From Mycobacterium gallinarum (GTDB lineage Bacteria; Actinomycetota; Actinomycetes; Mycobacteriales; Mycobacteriaceae), in NCBI RefSeq assembly GCF_010726765.1, contig NZ_AP022601.1:2232001-2296000 (forward strand): a DNA stretch of 64,000 bases, read 5' to 3'. A program made the translations under genes and the position numbers. The notes beneath the pieces were generated by a model that saw only the letters and a program-made list of their open reading frames with translations, was not told where the DNA came from and did no database searches. Shown here one piece after another: positions 44,359-52,360 of the stretch. Positions within the stretch are counted from its first letter, which is position 1. The number at the start of each line of letters is the position of its first letter.

Positions 44359-45431
44359 GCACACCACCTACCAATGTCGCCGGCCTTCCGGCTCCGCCTG
44401 CCAATGTCGCCGGCCTTCCGGCTCCGCGTTTCGGGGTGTGGGCGCCCGTCTACGGCAACCACGGTGCCCGCCTGCACCCCCATGACCCGCCCGACGCGAG
44501 CTACCGCCGCACCCGCGATCTGCTGCTGCGCGCCGAATCGGCCGGGTTCGACTCCACTTTGCTGGCGCAGCACGTCATCCACCCGAGCAACACCGAGGAC
44601 GACGTCCTCGAAACGTGGTCCACGATCGCGGCACTTGCCGAGGCGACGTCACGCATCGAGTTGATCGGTGCGGTCAAACCGCTGTTGTTCAACCCGTTGG
44701 TCTTCGCGAAGATCGCCGCCAACGTCGCCGACATCGCGGACGGTCGCCTGTCGGTCAACCTCGTCACCGGATGGTTTCTGCCCGAGCTCGAAGGCCTGGG
44801 GCTCGATCCGCTGGAACACGATGACAGGTACGCATATTCGCGCGAGTGGCTGGCAAGCGTCATCGAATTATGGGCAGGTAAGCACGTCGCGATCGGCGAC
44901 CGTGGCGGTCACCCCGCCGTGATCCGCCCCGCGCCGGCCGACCCGCCACCGCTATACGTCGGCGGAGAATCCGAACCGGGCCGGGAGCTGGCCGCCGAAC
45001 ACGCGAACGTGTTCTTTATCAACGGCCGTCCGCTTCTCGAGACCATAGACGTCGTCGAGGACCTGCGCAGCCGGCCGCGCCACGGTGCACCGCTGCGATT
45101 CGGCCTGTCCGCCTTTGTGATCGCGCGGGAGACCGAGGAGGAGGCGATCGCAGAGCTGGACTATCTTCATTCGCTCGACGATGCCGAGACCCGCCCTGAG
45201 ATCTCCGGCGGCACCGACCCGAAGACCCAGATGTACAAGGTCCTTTCCGGCACCAAGCGCATCGGCTCGAACGGCGGGACGCTGGCCGGCCTGGTCGGTT
45301 CCTACGACCAGGTGATCGAGCGCATCGACGTGTTCCACGACGCCGGCATCGAGCTGTTCATGCTCCAGTTCCAGCCCATCGAGTCGGAACTGGACCGGTT
45401 CGCGGACAAGATCATTCCCCACTTCCGATAA
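44355..45431 (+). CDS. FMN-dependent LLM monooxygenase (SsuD/SfnG-like)
   Basis: 358-aa luciferase-like TIM barrel. RFGVWAPVYGNHG opens the barrel; VNLVTGWFLPELEGLG, PPLYVGGESEPGR, FVIARETEEEA and VGSYDQVIERIDVF resemble alkanesulfonate and sulfone monooxygenases, which release sulfite using reduced flavin. GTG at 44355 overlaps the ligase stop. The first 24 residues contain a duplicated NVAGLPAP unit; the conserved domain starts just after, so an internal start cannot be excluded. No flavin reductase gene is adjacent. Confidence 0.82.
   Translation: MSTPPTNVAGLPAPPANVAGLPAPRFGVWAPVYGNHGARLHPHDPPDASYRRTRDLLLRAESAGFDSTLLAQHVIHPSNTEDDVLETWSTIAALAEATSRIELIGAVKPLLFNPLVFAKIAANVADIADGRLSVNLVTGWFLPELEGLGLDPLEHDDRYAYSREWLASVIELWAGKHVAIGDRGGHPAVIRPAPADPPPLYVGGESEPGRELAAEHANVFFINGRPLLETIDVVEDLRSRPRHGAPLRFGLSAFVIARETEEEAIAELDYLHSLDDAETRPEISGGTDPKTQMYKVLSGTKRIGSNGGTLAGLVGSYDQVIERIDVFHDAGIELFMLQFQPIESELDRFADKIIPHFR
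44371..44427. repeat. Tandem 27-bp direct repeat in the 5' end of the LLM gene
   Basis: 44371-44397 and 44401-44427 are identical over 27 bp with a 30-bp period, encoding two copies of NVAGLPAP. A recent in-frame slippage or duplication in a low-constraint N-terminal tail. Confidence 0.85.
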
Positions 45432-45444
45432 ACATGGAGCTGCT

Positions 45445-46680
45445 TTGACCGTCACCCGCGAACCCGTCGCACCGCGCACGCCGTTCTCTACCCAGCCACT
45501 CGGCGGCTCGGTCGACGAACGGTTGGCCCGACTCACGGATGTCGTCGCCACGTTGCGGCGCGAAGACCCGGCCGCCGAACGCGAGCGGGTGCTGCAGTAC
45601 GCCGCCGTCGAAGCGATCCGGCGGACGGGCGTGCTCGCACTACGGGTGCCGACCGAGTTCGGCGGCCCCGGTGGCACGGTGCGCGACGTACTGACCGCGG
45701 TGATTCAGATCGGCCGCGGCAGTTCCAATGTCGCCCAGGCGCTGCGGGCGCATTTCGGCTTCTCCGAACGTCTGCTGAGTAACCGCGCGGTACCCGGTGA
45801 GCGCAGCGAGTGGTTTCCGCGCGTGAACGCGGGGCTCGTCGTCGGCAACGCGATCACCGACGCCGCGGGCAGGGCGCCGTCGAGCGCCGACACCAAGGTG
45901 TTGCCCGACACCTCGGGGGTGCTGCGGCTCAACGGCTACAAGTTCTACTCCACCGGCACGTTGTTCGCCGATGTGATCGCGGTATCGGCCCTGGACGCCG
46001 ACGGCCGCGATGTGCAGGTGATCGTCCCGGCGGACCGCACGGGGGTCGACTTGTTCGACGATTGGGACGGATTCGGCCAGCGCACCACCGCCAGCGGCGG
46101 AACGCGGTTCACCGAGGTCGAGGTTCGGCCCAACGAGGTCGTCACCGTATCCGAGGGCACCACGCTGGGACACGGGACCGCGTTCCTGCAGCTGTACTTG
46201 GCGTCGGTGGCGGTCGGTATCGCCTACGCCGTCTTCGACGACGCGGTCGACTACGTCCGCACAAAGGCGCGTCCGGCGTCACATTCGGTGGCTGACAGCG
46301 CGGCGACGGATCCCTTTGTCCTGCAGGCTGTCGGGGACATCTCGGCGTCCGCATCGTCGGCCGAAGCCATCGTGTTGGCGGCAGCTGATTCGATCGACCG
46401 GCTCGTCGGTCACGGTTTGGAGCACGACCAGCACGCGGTCACCGACGTCGCCGTCACGGTCGCCAAGGCGCAGTTGGTGGCCGAAAAGCTGACCATCTCG
46501 GCCGCGGAGCGGCTGTTCGACACCGGCGGCGCGTCAGCCACCGCCCGCGCGCTGAACCTGGACCGGCACTGGCGCAACGCCCGCACCGTCGCCACGCACA
46601 GCCCGTTGGCGTACAAGGCGTATGCGGCGGGCAACTACGCGGTCAACGGCGTGAGCCCACCTGCGAACGGCTACTTCTGA
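45445..46680 (+). CDS. DszC/SfnB-like flavin monooxygenase (acyl-CoA dehydrogenase fold)
   Basis: 411 aa. TEFGGPGGTVRDVLTAVIQIGRGSSNVAQALRAHFG in the N-terminal half and the C-terminal four-helix region (AERLFDTGGASATARALNLDRHWRNARTVATHSPLAYK in parts) match the DszC/SfnB branch, which oxidises organosulfur compounds with FMNH2 rather than dehydrogenating acyl-CoA. The acyl-CoA dehydrogenase catalytic Glu context is not seen. TTG at 45445 has GGAG upstream. It pairs with the LLM enzyme 13 bp before it: a two-monooxygenase desulfurisation module. Confidence 0.83.
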   Translation: MTVTREPVAPRTPFSTQPLGGSVDERLARLTDVVATLRREDPAAERERVLQYAAVEAIRRTGVLALRVPTEFGGPGGTVRDVLTAVIQIGRGSSNVAQALRAHFGFSERLLSNRAVPGERSEWFPRVNAGLVVGNAITDAAGRAPSSADTKVLPDTSGVLRLNGYKFYSTGTLFADVIAVSALDADGRDVQVIVPADRTGVDLFDDWDGFGQRTTASGGTRFTEVEVRPNEVVTVSEGTTLGHGTAFLQLYLASVAVGIAYAVFDDAVDYVRTKARPASHSVADSAATDPFVLQAVGDISASASSAEAIVLAAADSIDRLVGHGLEHDQHAVTDVAVTVAKAQLVAEKLTISAAERLFDTGGASATARALNLDRHWRNARTVATHSPLAYKAYAAGNYAVNGVSPPANGYF

Positions 46681-46699
46681 GCTGGGCGGAGCAGCCGGA

Positions 46700-47758
46700 T
46701 CAGGCCGATGTCAGCGACTCGTCCTCGTCAGCTTTGTCGGCGGCGGGAAGGTCGGTACCGCCGGGCAGCGCCGGAACCCGCGTCGCACGCACGTACACGG
46801 TGTCCCCCTCCTTGAGGCCGAGCGCCTCAGCGTCACCACGCGTGATCTGCGCCGTGAACGGGGTCTTGTCCGCGGCGCTGGTCAGCTCTACGCGGACCTC
46901 GAAGCCCAACATGACGATTCGGTCGATGGTGGCTCGCAGCACTCCAGTGGTCTGAACAGAATCGTCGGAGTTCGCGATCGCCATATCGGGATTGCGGCCG
47001 ACGCGAATGTCGTGCGGCCGGACCAGGCTGCCGTTGAGGGATGAGACCGCTCCGAGGAACGACATCACGAATGCGTTGGCCGGCTTGTCGTAGACATCGG
47101 TTGGCGAACCGACCTGTTCGATGCGGCCCTTGTTGAGCACCGCGATCCGGTCGGCGACGTCGAGCGCCTCCGCCTGATCGTGCGTCACCAGCACAGTGGT
47201 GACGTGTACTTCGTCGTGCAGTCGTCGCAGCCACGCCCGCAAGTCTTCGCGGACCTTGGCGTCCAAGGCGCCGAACGGCTCGTCCAGCAACAGCACCTGC
47301 GGGTCGACGGCGAGTGCCCGGGCCAGCGCCATACGCTGGCGCTGCCCACCGGAGAGCTGGTTGGGGTAGCGAGTTTGAAAACCGGCGAGCCCAACGACTT
47401 CAAGGAGGTTGTCGACCTTCTCGGCGATCTCCGCCTTCGACTTCTTTCGGATCTTCAAGCCGAAGGCGACGTTGTCGCGGACGGACAGATGCTTGAACGC
47501 CGCGTAGTGCTGGAAGACGAAGCCGATGCCGCGGCGCTGCGGCGGGACGCCGGTGACGTCCTCGCCATTGATGGTGATGGTCCCGGTATCTGGCTGGTCG
47601 AGTCCCGCGATCGCGCGCAGCAGCGTTGATTTGCCCGAACCGCTGGGGCCGAGCAGCGCGGTCAGCGAACCCGCGGGAACGTCGAAGTCGATGTTGTCCA
47701 GAGCTGCGAAGTCGCCGTAGCGCTTGTTCGCGTTCCGTACGGTGATCGCGTTCGTCAT
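46700..47758 (-). CDS. cysA: CysA, sulfate/thiosulfate ABC transporter ATPase
   Basis: 352-aa ATPase: Walker [10 protein letters not shown] near residue 37, CysA-typical [23 protein letters not shown], signature LSGGQRQR, Walker [12 protein letters not shown] and a C-terminal TOBE-like domain ([10 protein letters not shown] early, [11 protein letters not shown] late). ATG at 47758; a longer frame upstream lies inside cysW. Last gene of subI-cysT-cysW-cysA, 17 bp after cysW. Convergent with the DszC-like gene. Confidence 0.92.
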   Translation of the reverse strand: MTNAITVRNANKRYGDFAALDNIDFDVPAGSLTALLGPSGSGKSTLLRAIAGLDQPDTGTITINGEDVTGVPPQRRGIGFVFQHYAAFKHLSVRDNVAFGLKIRKKSKAEIAEKVDNLLEVVGLAGFQTRYPNQLSGGQRQRMALARALAVDPQVLLLDEPFGALDAKVREDLRAWLRRLHDEVHVTTVLVTHDQAEALDVADRIAVLNKGRIEQVGSPTDVYDKPANAFVMSFLGAVSSLNGSLVRPHDIRVGRNPDMAIANSDDSVQTTGVLRATIDRIVMLGFEVRVELTSAADKTPFTAQITRGDAEALGLKEGDTVYVRATRVPALPGGTDLPAADKADEDESLTSA

Positions 47759-47775
47759 ATCAGGGCTCCTCAAGC

Positions 47776-48588
47776 CTATTTGCTTGTATTTTCGCGGCGG
47801 GCGTCGAGAATCACTTGGGCGATCAGGACGACGACGGCCACCGCCATGAGCAGTGTGGAGATCGCGTACGCCCCGTACTCCGCACCGCGTGCATGACGGT
47901 CGGATACCAGCAGCGTCAGGGTCTGGGAGATACCGGGCAGGTTCGACGACACCATGATCACCGCGCCGTATTCGCCGAGCGTGCGCGCGACGGTCAAGAC
48001 GACGCCGTACATGAGGCCCCATTTGATCGAGGGCAGCGTGATCCGCCAGAACGTCTGCCACCCACTGGAACCCAGTGTCGACGCGGCTTCCTCCTGGTCA
48101 GTACCCAACTCGTGCAGCACCGGTTCGACCTCACGGATGACATACGGGATCGTCACGAAAATACTGGCGAGCACGATCCCGGCGAAGCCGAAAATGATCT
48201 TGATACCGAAGTCGTTCTCGAGAAAGCCGAACACACCGGTCGAGCCCCACAGCAGGATGAGCGCCACGCCGACCACCACGGGTGACACCGCGAACGGCAG
48301 ATCGATGACCGCTTGCAACACGCTCTTGCCGCGGAACTTGTTGCGCGCCAACACCAGCGCGGTCGGCACCCCGAAGACGACGTTGAGCGGCACCACGATC
48401 GCGACCACGATCAACGACAGTTGCAGTGCCGAAATGGCAGCCGGAGTGGTGATCGACTCGAAGAAGGCGCCGACTCCGGGCTCGAACGTCCGCCAGAGGA
48501 TCAGTCCGACCGGCACGACGAGCAGGACCAAGACATACCCGAGCGCCAGGAATCGGAGCAGGTACCGCGTGGTGCGGGACAGGATCAT
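47776..48588 (-). CDS. cysW: CysW, sulfate ABC transporter permease
   Basis: 270-aa membrane subunit with six hydrophobic helices; [29 protein letters not shown] and the coupling loop [23 protein letters not shown] are CysW hallmarks. ATG at 48588 overlaps the cysT stop (ATGA). The reading frame stays open far upstream across cysT but is a shadow there. Acts as a heterodimer with CysT. Confidence 0.92.
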   Translation of the reverse strand: MILSRTTRYLLRFLALGYVLVLLVVPVGLILWRTFEPGVGAFFESITTPAAISALQLSLIVVAIVVPLNVVFGVPTALVLARNKFRGKSVLQAVIDLPFAVSPVVVGVALILLWGSTGVFGFLENDFGIKIIFGFAGIVLASIFVTIPYVIREVEPVLHELGTDQEEAASTLGSSGWQTFWRITLPSIKWGLMYGVVLTVARTLGEYGAVIMVSSNLPGISQTLTLLVSDRHARGAEYGAYAISTLLMAVAVVVLIAQVILDARRENTSK

Positions 48589-49463
48589 GCGGCCAGCTCC
48601 TCCCGCTTCGCCGCCCGCGATCCGATGGTGCGAAGAATGAACAGGACGACGAACGAAATGACCAGCAGCACAATGGATACCGCTGCGGCGCCGGTCCGAT
48701 CGTCGAACTCGATGAGTTGGCGGATGTACTGGGAAGAGACCTCTGTCTCGCCCGGAACCGCACCGCCGATGAGCACGACGGAACCGTACTCGCCGATCGC
48801 GCGGGAGAAAGCCAGGCCCGCTCCTGACAGCAGCGACGGCAGCAGCGCGGGCAGGATCACCAGCCGGAAGATGGTGAAGTTGTCGGCACCCAACGACGCC
48901 GCCGCCTCCTCGACCTCCCGGTCCAGTTCCAGCAGCACCGGTTGCACCGAACGAACGACGAACGGCAACGTGACGAACGCCAGCGCGATGCCGATGCCCC
49001 AGATGGTCTGCTGGAGCGAGATGCCAACCGGACTGTTGGGGCCGTACAGGGCCAACATCACGAGGCTGGCGACGATGGTCGGCAGCGCGAACGGCAGGTC
49101 GATGATCGCGTCGACGTAGCGCTTTCCGGGAAAGTCGTCGCGTGTCAGCACCCACGCGACGATCAATCCGAAGAACAGGTTGACGACCGCGACCGCCAGC
49201 GACACCGTCAACGTGACACGGAACGACTCGAGCGCGCCGTTGGAGGTGATCGCCTGCCAGAACGCGGCCCAGCCGCCGCCTGCCGATTGCCACACGATCG
49301 CGGCGAGCGGCAGCAGCACAATGACCGACAGCCATGTCGTCGCGACGCCGACGCGCAGCCGCGTGCTGCCGTAGCGGCTCCTGAAGAAGCCGCGAGGCGG
49401 CCCGGCTCCACCACTCCCGGTGGATTTCGGCCGGGTCGCCTCGTCGTCAAGAGCAGCTGTCAT
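48585..49463 (-). CDS. cysT: CysT, sulfate ABC transporter permease
   Basis: 292-aa permease: VIVLLPLAAIVWQS, LPFALPTIVASLVMLALYGPNSPVG and the coupling loop EEAAASLGADNFTIFRLVILPAL. The ATG at 49463 overlaps the subI stop by 4 bp; its own stop overlaps the cysW start. The whole sulfate operon is translationally coupled at the first two junctions. Confidence 0.92.
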   Translation of the reverse strand: MTAALDDEATRPKSTGSGGAGPPRGFFRSRYGSTRLRVGVATTWLSVIVLLPLAAIVWQSAGGGWAAFWQAITSNGALESFRVTLTVSLAVAVVNLFFGLIVAWVLTRDDFPGKRYVDAIIDLPFALPTIVASLVMLALYGPNSPVGISLQQTIWGIGIALAFVTLPFVVRSVQPVLLELDREVEEAAASLGADNFTIFRLVILPALLPSLLSGAGLAFSRAIGEYGSVVLIGGAVPGETEVSSQYIRQLIEFDDRTGAAAVSIVLLVISFVVLFILRTIGSRAAKREELAA

Positions 49464-50491
49464 CCGGTGGCCTGTTTGTAGATCTTGGTGATCGATCCAT
49501 TGTCCTTGTCGAACAGCGCGGGGTCGACCTCACTCCAGCCGCCCAGATCCGCGATCGTCCACAGCTTCTCCGGAGTCGGGAAGTCGGTCGAGAATTCCTC
49601 GGCGACCGCGGGGTCAACCGGCCGGAAGCCGGCCTGGGCCCAGATCTTCTGGCCCTCAGGGGTGTAGAGGAAGTTCTTCAGCGCGTTGGCCTGCTCCTGA
49701 TGCGCGCTGGACGTAACCACCGCGACCGGGTTCTCGATCTTGAAGGTCTGCGGCGGGTTGACGTGCTCGACCGGCTTACCCTGGCGCTCGATGTTGATCG
49801 CCTCGTTCTCATAGCTCAGTAGCACATCACCCGTGCCCTGCAGGAACAGGTCGGTCGCCTCCCTACCCGACGACGGCCGCGTCCGGATGTGCTCGGTGAC
49901 CAACTTGTTGACGAAGTCGAGCCCCGCCTGCTGATCCTGGCCGCCGTTGCTCTTGGCGGCGTACGGCGCCAGCAGGTTCCACTTGGCAGACCCCGAACTC
50001 AGCGGGCTCGGGCTGACGACCTCGAGCCCCGGCTGCAGCAGGTCATCCCAGTCCTTGATGTTCCTCGGGTTGCCCTTGCGCACGACCAGCGAGACAACCG
50101 AACCGAACGGGATGCCCTGGGTGGCGTCGGCATTCCAGTCCTTGGCCACCTTGTCGGCCTTGACCAGACGGGTGATGTCGGGTTCGACCGAGAAGTTGAC
50201 CAGGTCCGCCGGCTTGCCGTCGACGACGGCACGCGACTGGTCGCCCGAGGCGCCGTAGGACGTGGTGACCGCGACCCCCTTGCCTTCTTCGGTCGCCGCG
50301 AACGCGGGGATGATCTTGCTCCAGCCCGGTTCGGGCACGGCGTAGGCGACCACCGTCAGGGTGGTGTCGGCGGCCCCTTGCTCACCGTCGCCGCCCGCGA
50401 CGTCGCTGGATCCCCCGCCGCACGCGGCGAGCAGTGCCGCGGATGCCGCCGCGACGGCGGCGGTGCGCCACGTCTTACGAATGTTGACCAT
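49460..50491 (-). CDS. subI: SubI, sulfate-binding lipoprotein
   Basis: 343 aa. Lipoprotein signal with lipobox LLAAC near residue 24, then an Sbp/CysP-type binding fold (AYAVPEPGWSKIIPAF, TSYGASGDQSRAVVDGKPADLVNFS, GDVLLSYENEAINIE, PDxADLVN-like core). Captures sulfate for CysTWA. ATG at 50491 follows AAAGG. First gene of the operon, preceded by a Cys-rich leader ORF at 50608-50700, so translation is probably raised when cysteine is scarce. Confidence 0.92.
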   Translation of the reverse strand: MVNIRKTWRTAAVAAASAALLAACGGGSSDVAGGDGEQGAADTTLTVVAYAVPEPGWSKIIPAFAATEEGKGVAVTTSYGASGDQSRAVVDGKPADLVNFSVEPDITRLVKADKVAKDWNADATQGIPFGSVVSLVVRKGNPRNIKDWDDLLQPGLEVVSPSPLSSGSAKWNLLAPYAAKSNGGQDQQAGLDFVNKLVTEHIRTRPSSGREATDLFLQGTGDVLLSYENEAINIERQGKPVEHVNPPQTFKIENPVAVVTSSAHQEQANALKNFLYTPEGQKIWAQAGFRPVDPAVAEEFSTDFPTPEKLWTIADLGGWSEVDPALFDKDNGSITKIYKQATG

Positions 50492-50607
50492 GATGACCTT
50501 TCGTTGCGGGAGTTACGTGGTGATCCCGTCACGACAGCAAGGTTATGCATCAGTATGTCGGCACTGTTCAGCCGCTACCGACACCAGACCGCGGGACGGG
50601 TGTGGAG

Positions 50608-50700
50608 TCAGCGACAACAACAGACATCAGCGACGGCGGTGAAACCCACGGCAATGAGGGTCAAGACATGACCACTCTTGTTGCCGGATGCCGTACGCAT
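50608..50700 (-). CDS. Cysteine-rich leader ORF (30 aa) of the sulfate transport operon
   Basis: MRTASGNKSG at the start and AVADVCCCR-stop at the end: three consecutive Cys codons before the last codon. It lies 116 nt upstream of subI on the same strand. TATTGT, a good -10 hexamer, is exactly 7 nt before the ATG, indicating a leaderless transcript. Between it and subI a TGTCGG/CCGACA pair (about 50544-50571) could form a hairpin. Same design as the sirA leader. Confidence 0.82.
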   Translation of the reverse strand: MRTASGNKSGHVLTLIAVGFTAVADVCCCR

Positions 50701-50750
50701 GGCGCGAACAATAACAGAGTCTTCCCAGGTTCTCCGCTCACGTTTGCCCG

Positions 50751-50840
50751 CTAGCGCGTCAGCCACCACATGACGACGACCAGCACCATGAGGATGACCA
50801 GCACCAACGTCACCCTCGACCTCGGCATGCCACCTCTCAT
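50751..50840 (-). CDS. 29-aa single-span membrane miniprotein
   Basis: MRGGMPRSRV followed by an uninterrupted hydrophobic run (TLVLVILMVLVVVMWWLTR): basic N-terminus, one membrane helix, almost no tail. Its ATG overlaps the stop of the 66-aa membrane protein (ATGA), strong evidence of coupled translation. Function unknown. Confidence 0.65.
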   Translation of the reverse strand: MRGGMPRSRVTLVLVILMVLVVVMWWLTR

Positions 50841-51037
50841 CGCTGGTCCACGTCTTCGTCGTCGTGCTTGACCCGGCGCAAGACCCGTATCCCGTTCCCC
50901 AGTGCTCCGTCGAGTACCACTGCGACCCCGTAGGCCAGGGCCAGCACGACCGGCATCACCACCGCGGTCTGGGCGACGAACGGCAGTCCGGAGAGCCACA
51001 GCTCCACACCGTCCCACCAACTGAGGAAGCCGCCCAT
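50837..51037 (-). CDS. Small membrane protein (Rv2401A-like by position)
   Basis: 66 aa: MGGFLSWWDGVELWLSGLP, a membrane helix (TAVVMPVVLALAYGVAVVLDGAL) and a charged tail (RVLRRVKHDDEDVDQR). M. tuberculosis has a small membrane gene, Rv2401A, in the same subI-to-trehalase interval. Divergent from the FAD monooxygenase gene 32 bp away and coupled to the 29-aa ORF. Function unknown. Confidence 0.7.
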   Translation of the reverse strand: MGGFLSWWDGVELWLSGLPFVAQTAVVMPVVLALAYGVAVVLDGALGNGIRVLRRVKHDDEDVDQR

Positions 51038-51069
51038 GCGGCCAGACTATTCGATGCGAAGATGACGTC

Positions 51070-52293
51070 GTGCCGGGCGAGAAATCAGAAACCACATGCA
51101 TCGTCGCCGGTGGCGGTCCCGCGGGCATCATGCTCGGACTCCTGCTCGCCCGTGCGGGCGTGAACGTCACAGTCATGGAGAAGCATGCCGATTTTCTGCG
51201 CGACTTCCGCGGTGACACCGTGCACGCCAGCACCCTGCGCCTGCTGGACGAACTGGGGCTGACATCGGAGTTCGCGCAAGTTCCGCACCGTGAGATCGAC
51301 ACCCTGACCATGAGCGTCCAGGGCACCGAGGTGGGCATCGATCTGGGCCGAATTCCCGGTCCGCACAAGCACATTGCGCTTGTGCCGCAGTGGGATTTCC
51401 TCGAGTTGCTGGCCGCCGCCGCCGAGAAGGAGCCGACGTTTCGCCTGCTTCGCAGCACCGAAGTGCTCGGGCCGATGCTCAGCGACGAGAAGGTGGTCGG
51501 GGTGCGCTACCGCGGCGCTGACGGCGAGACTCGCGAGATGCGTGCCGCTCTGACGGTGGCGTGCGACGGCCGTTCGTCGACGCTGCGCGCGGCGATGGGT
51601 CTGCGGCCCCGAAGCTTCGGGGCGCCGATGGATGTGTGGTGGTTCAGGCTCCCCCGTGCGGCCGGCGATCCGCCCGGCCTGGCCGGTGTCCTCGGCGCCG
51701 GGGCGGCGCAGATCGTGATCGATCGCGGCGACTACTACCAGTGCGCCTACGTGATCCCCAAGGGCCGGGATGCCGAACTTCGGGCGCAGGGCATCGAGGC
51801 ACTACACCGCGGCGTGGTGGGCCTCGTCCCGTGGTTGGCCGACCACGTCGCCTCCTTGACGTCGTTCAACGATGTCAAGCTGCTCGACGTGCAGCTCAAC
51901 CGGCTGCGGCGATGGTATTGCGACGGCCTGTTGCTGATCGGCGACGCCGCCCACGCCATGTCCCCGGTCGGTGGGGTGGGGATCAACCTTGCGGTGGCAG
52001 ATGCCGTCGCGGCGGCGGGGATGCTGGCGAGTCCGCTGCGGGAAGGCGCCGTCTCCACCAAGACCTTGGCCCGCGTCCAGGCCCGGCGCTGGCTGCCGGC
52101 GGCGCTCATTCAAGCGGTGCAACGCGTCGTCCACAATCGCGTCATCGCGGTGGCTGTGACCTCGACCCGGCCGGCCAAACCGCCGCTGCTCATCCGAATG
52201 GCGGCGCGGGTTCGCCCGCTGCGCACTGTGGCTGGGTACGGGATCGCCATCGGCCCCCTGCCCGAACACGTGCCGGAGTTTGCTCGGCGCTGA
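51070..52293 (+). CDS. FAD-dependent aromatic-type monooxygenase (UbiH/PHBH family)
   Basis: 407-aa class A flavoprotein monooxygenase. Rossmann motif IVAGGGPAGIMLGLLLARAG near residue 10, the NAD(P)H/FAD region CDGRSSTLRAAMGL near 163 and the second FAD motif LLIGDAAHAMSPVGGVGINLAVADA near 290. GTG at 51070. It probably hydroxylates or epoxidises an aromatic or isoprenoid compound; substrate unknown. It stands 67 bp upstream of the trehalase gene and may be co-transcribed. Confidence 0.85.
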   Translation: MPGEKSETTCIVAGGGPAGIMLGLLLARAGVNVTVMEKHADFLRDFRGDTVHASTLRLLDELGLTSEFAQVPHREIDTLTMSVQGTEVGIDLGRIPGPHKHIALVPQWDFLELLAAAAEKEPTFRLLRSTEVLGPMLSDEKVVGVRYRGADGETREMRAALTVACDGRSSTLRAAMGLRPRSFGAPMDVWWFRLPRAAGDPPGLAGVLGAGAAQIVIDRGDYYQCAYVIPKGRDAELRAQGIEALHRGVVGLVPWLADHVASLTSFNDVKLLDVQLNRLRRWYCDGLLLIGDAAHAMSPVGGVGINLAVADAVAAAGMLASPLREGAVSTKTLARVQARRWLPAALIQAVQRVVHNRVIAVAVTSTRPAKPPLLIRMAARVRPLRTVAGYGIAIGPLPEHVPEFARR

Positions 52294-52360
52294 CCGCGCC
52301 TTCGCAGGACACGCAGGCGATAAGTGGACGCCAGGCACGTCGGCAGTCGATGATGTCGGG

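Noticed and set aside
44371..44427. CRISPR-like repeats
   Set aside because: Only two copies, no spacers, and in frame within a gene: a simple coding duplication.
45445..46680. Acyl-CoA dehydrogenase of fatty acid oxidation
   Set aside because: The fold is the same, but sequence features and the sulfur-gene context fit DszC/SfnB monooxygenases better.
50841..51458. Long minus-strand frame upstream of the 29-aa miniprotein
   Set aside because: Runs across the FAD monooxygenase start and the 66-aa gene in another frame; only the last 29 codons form a credible protein.
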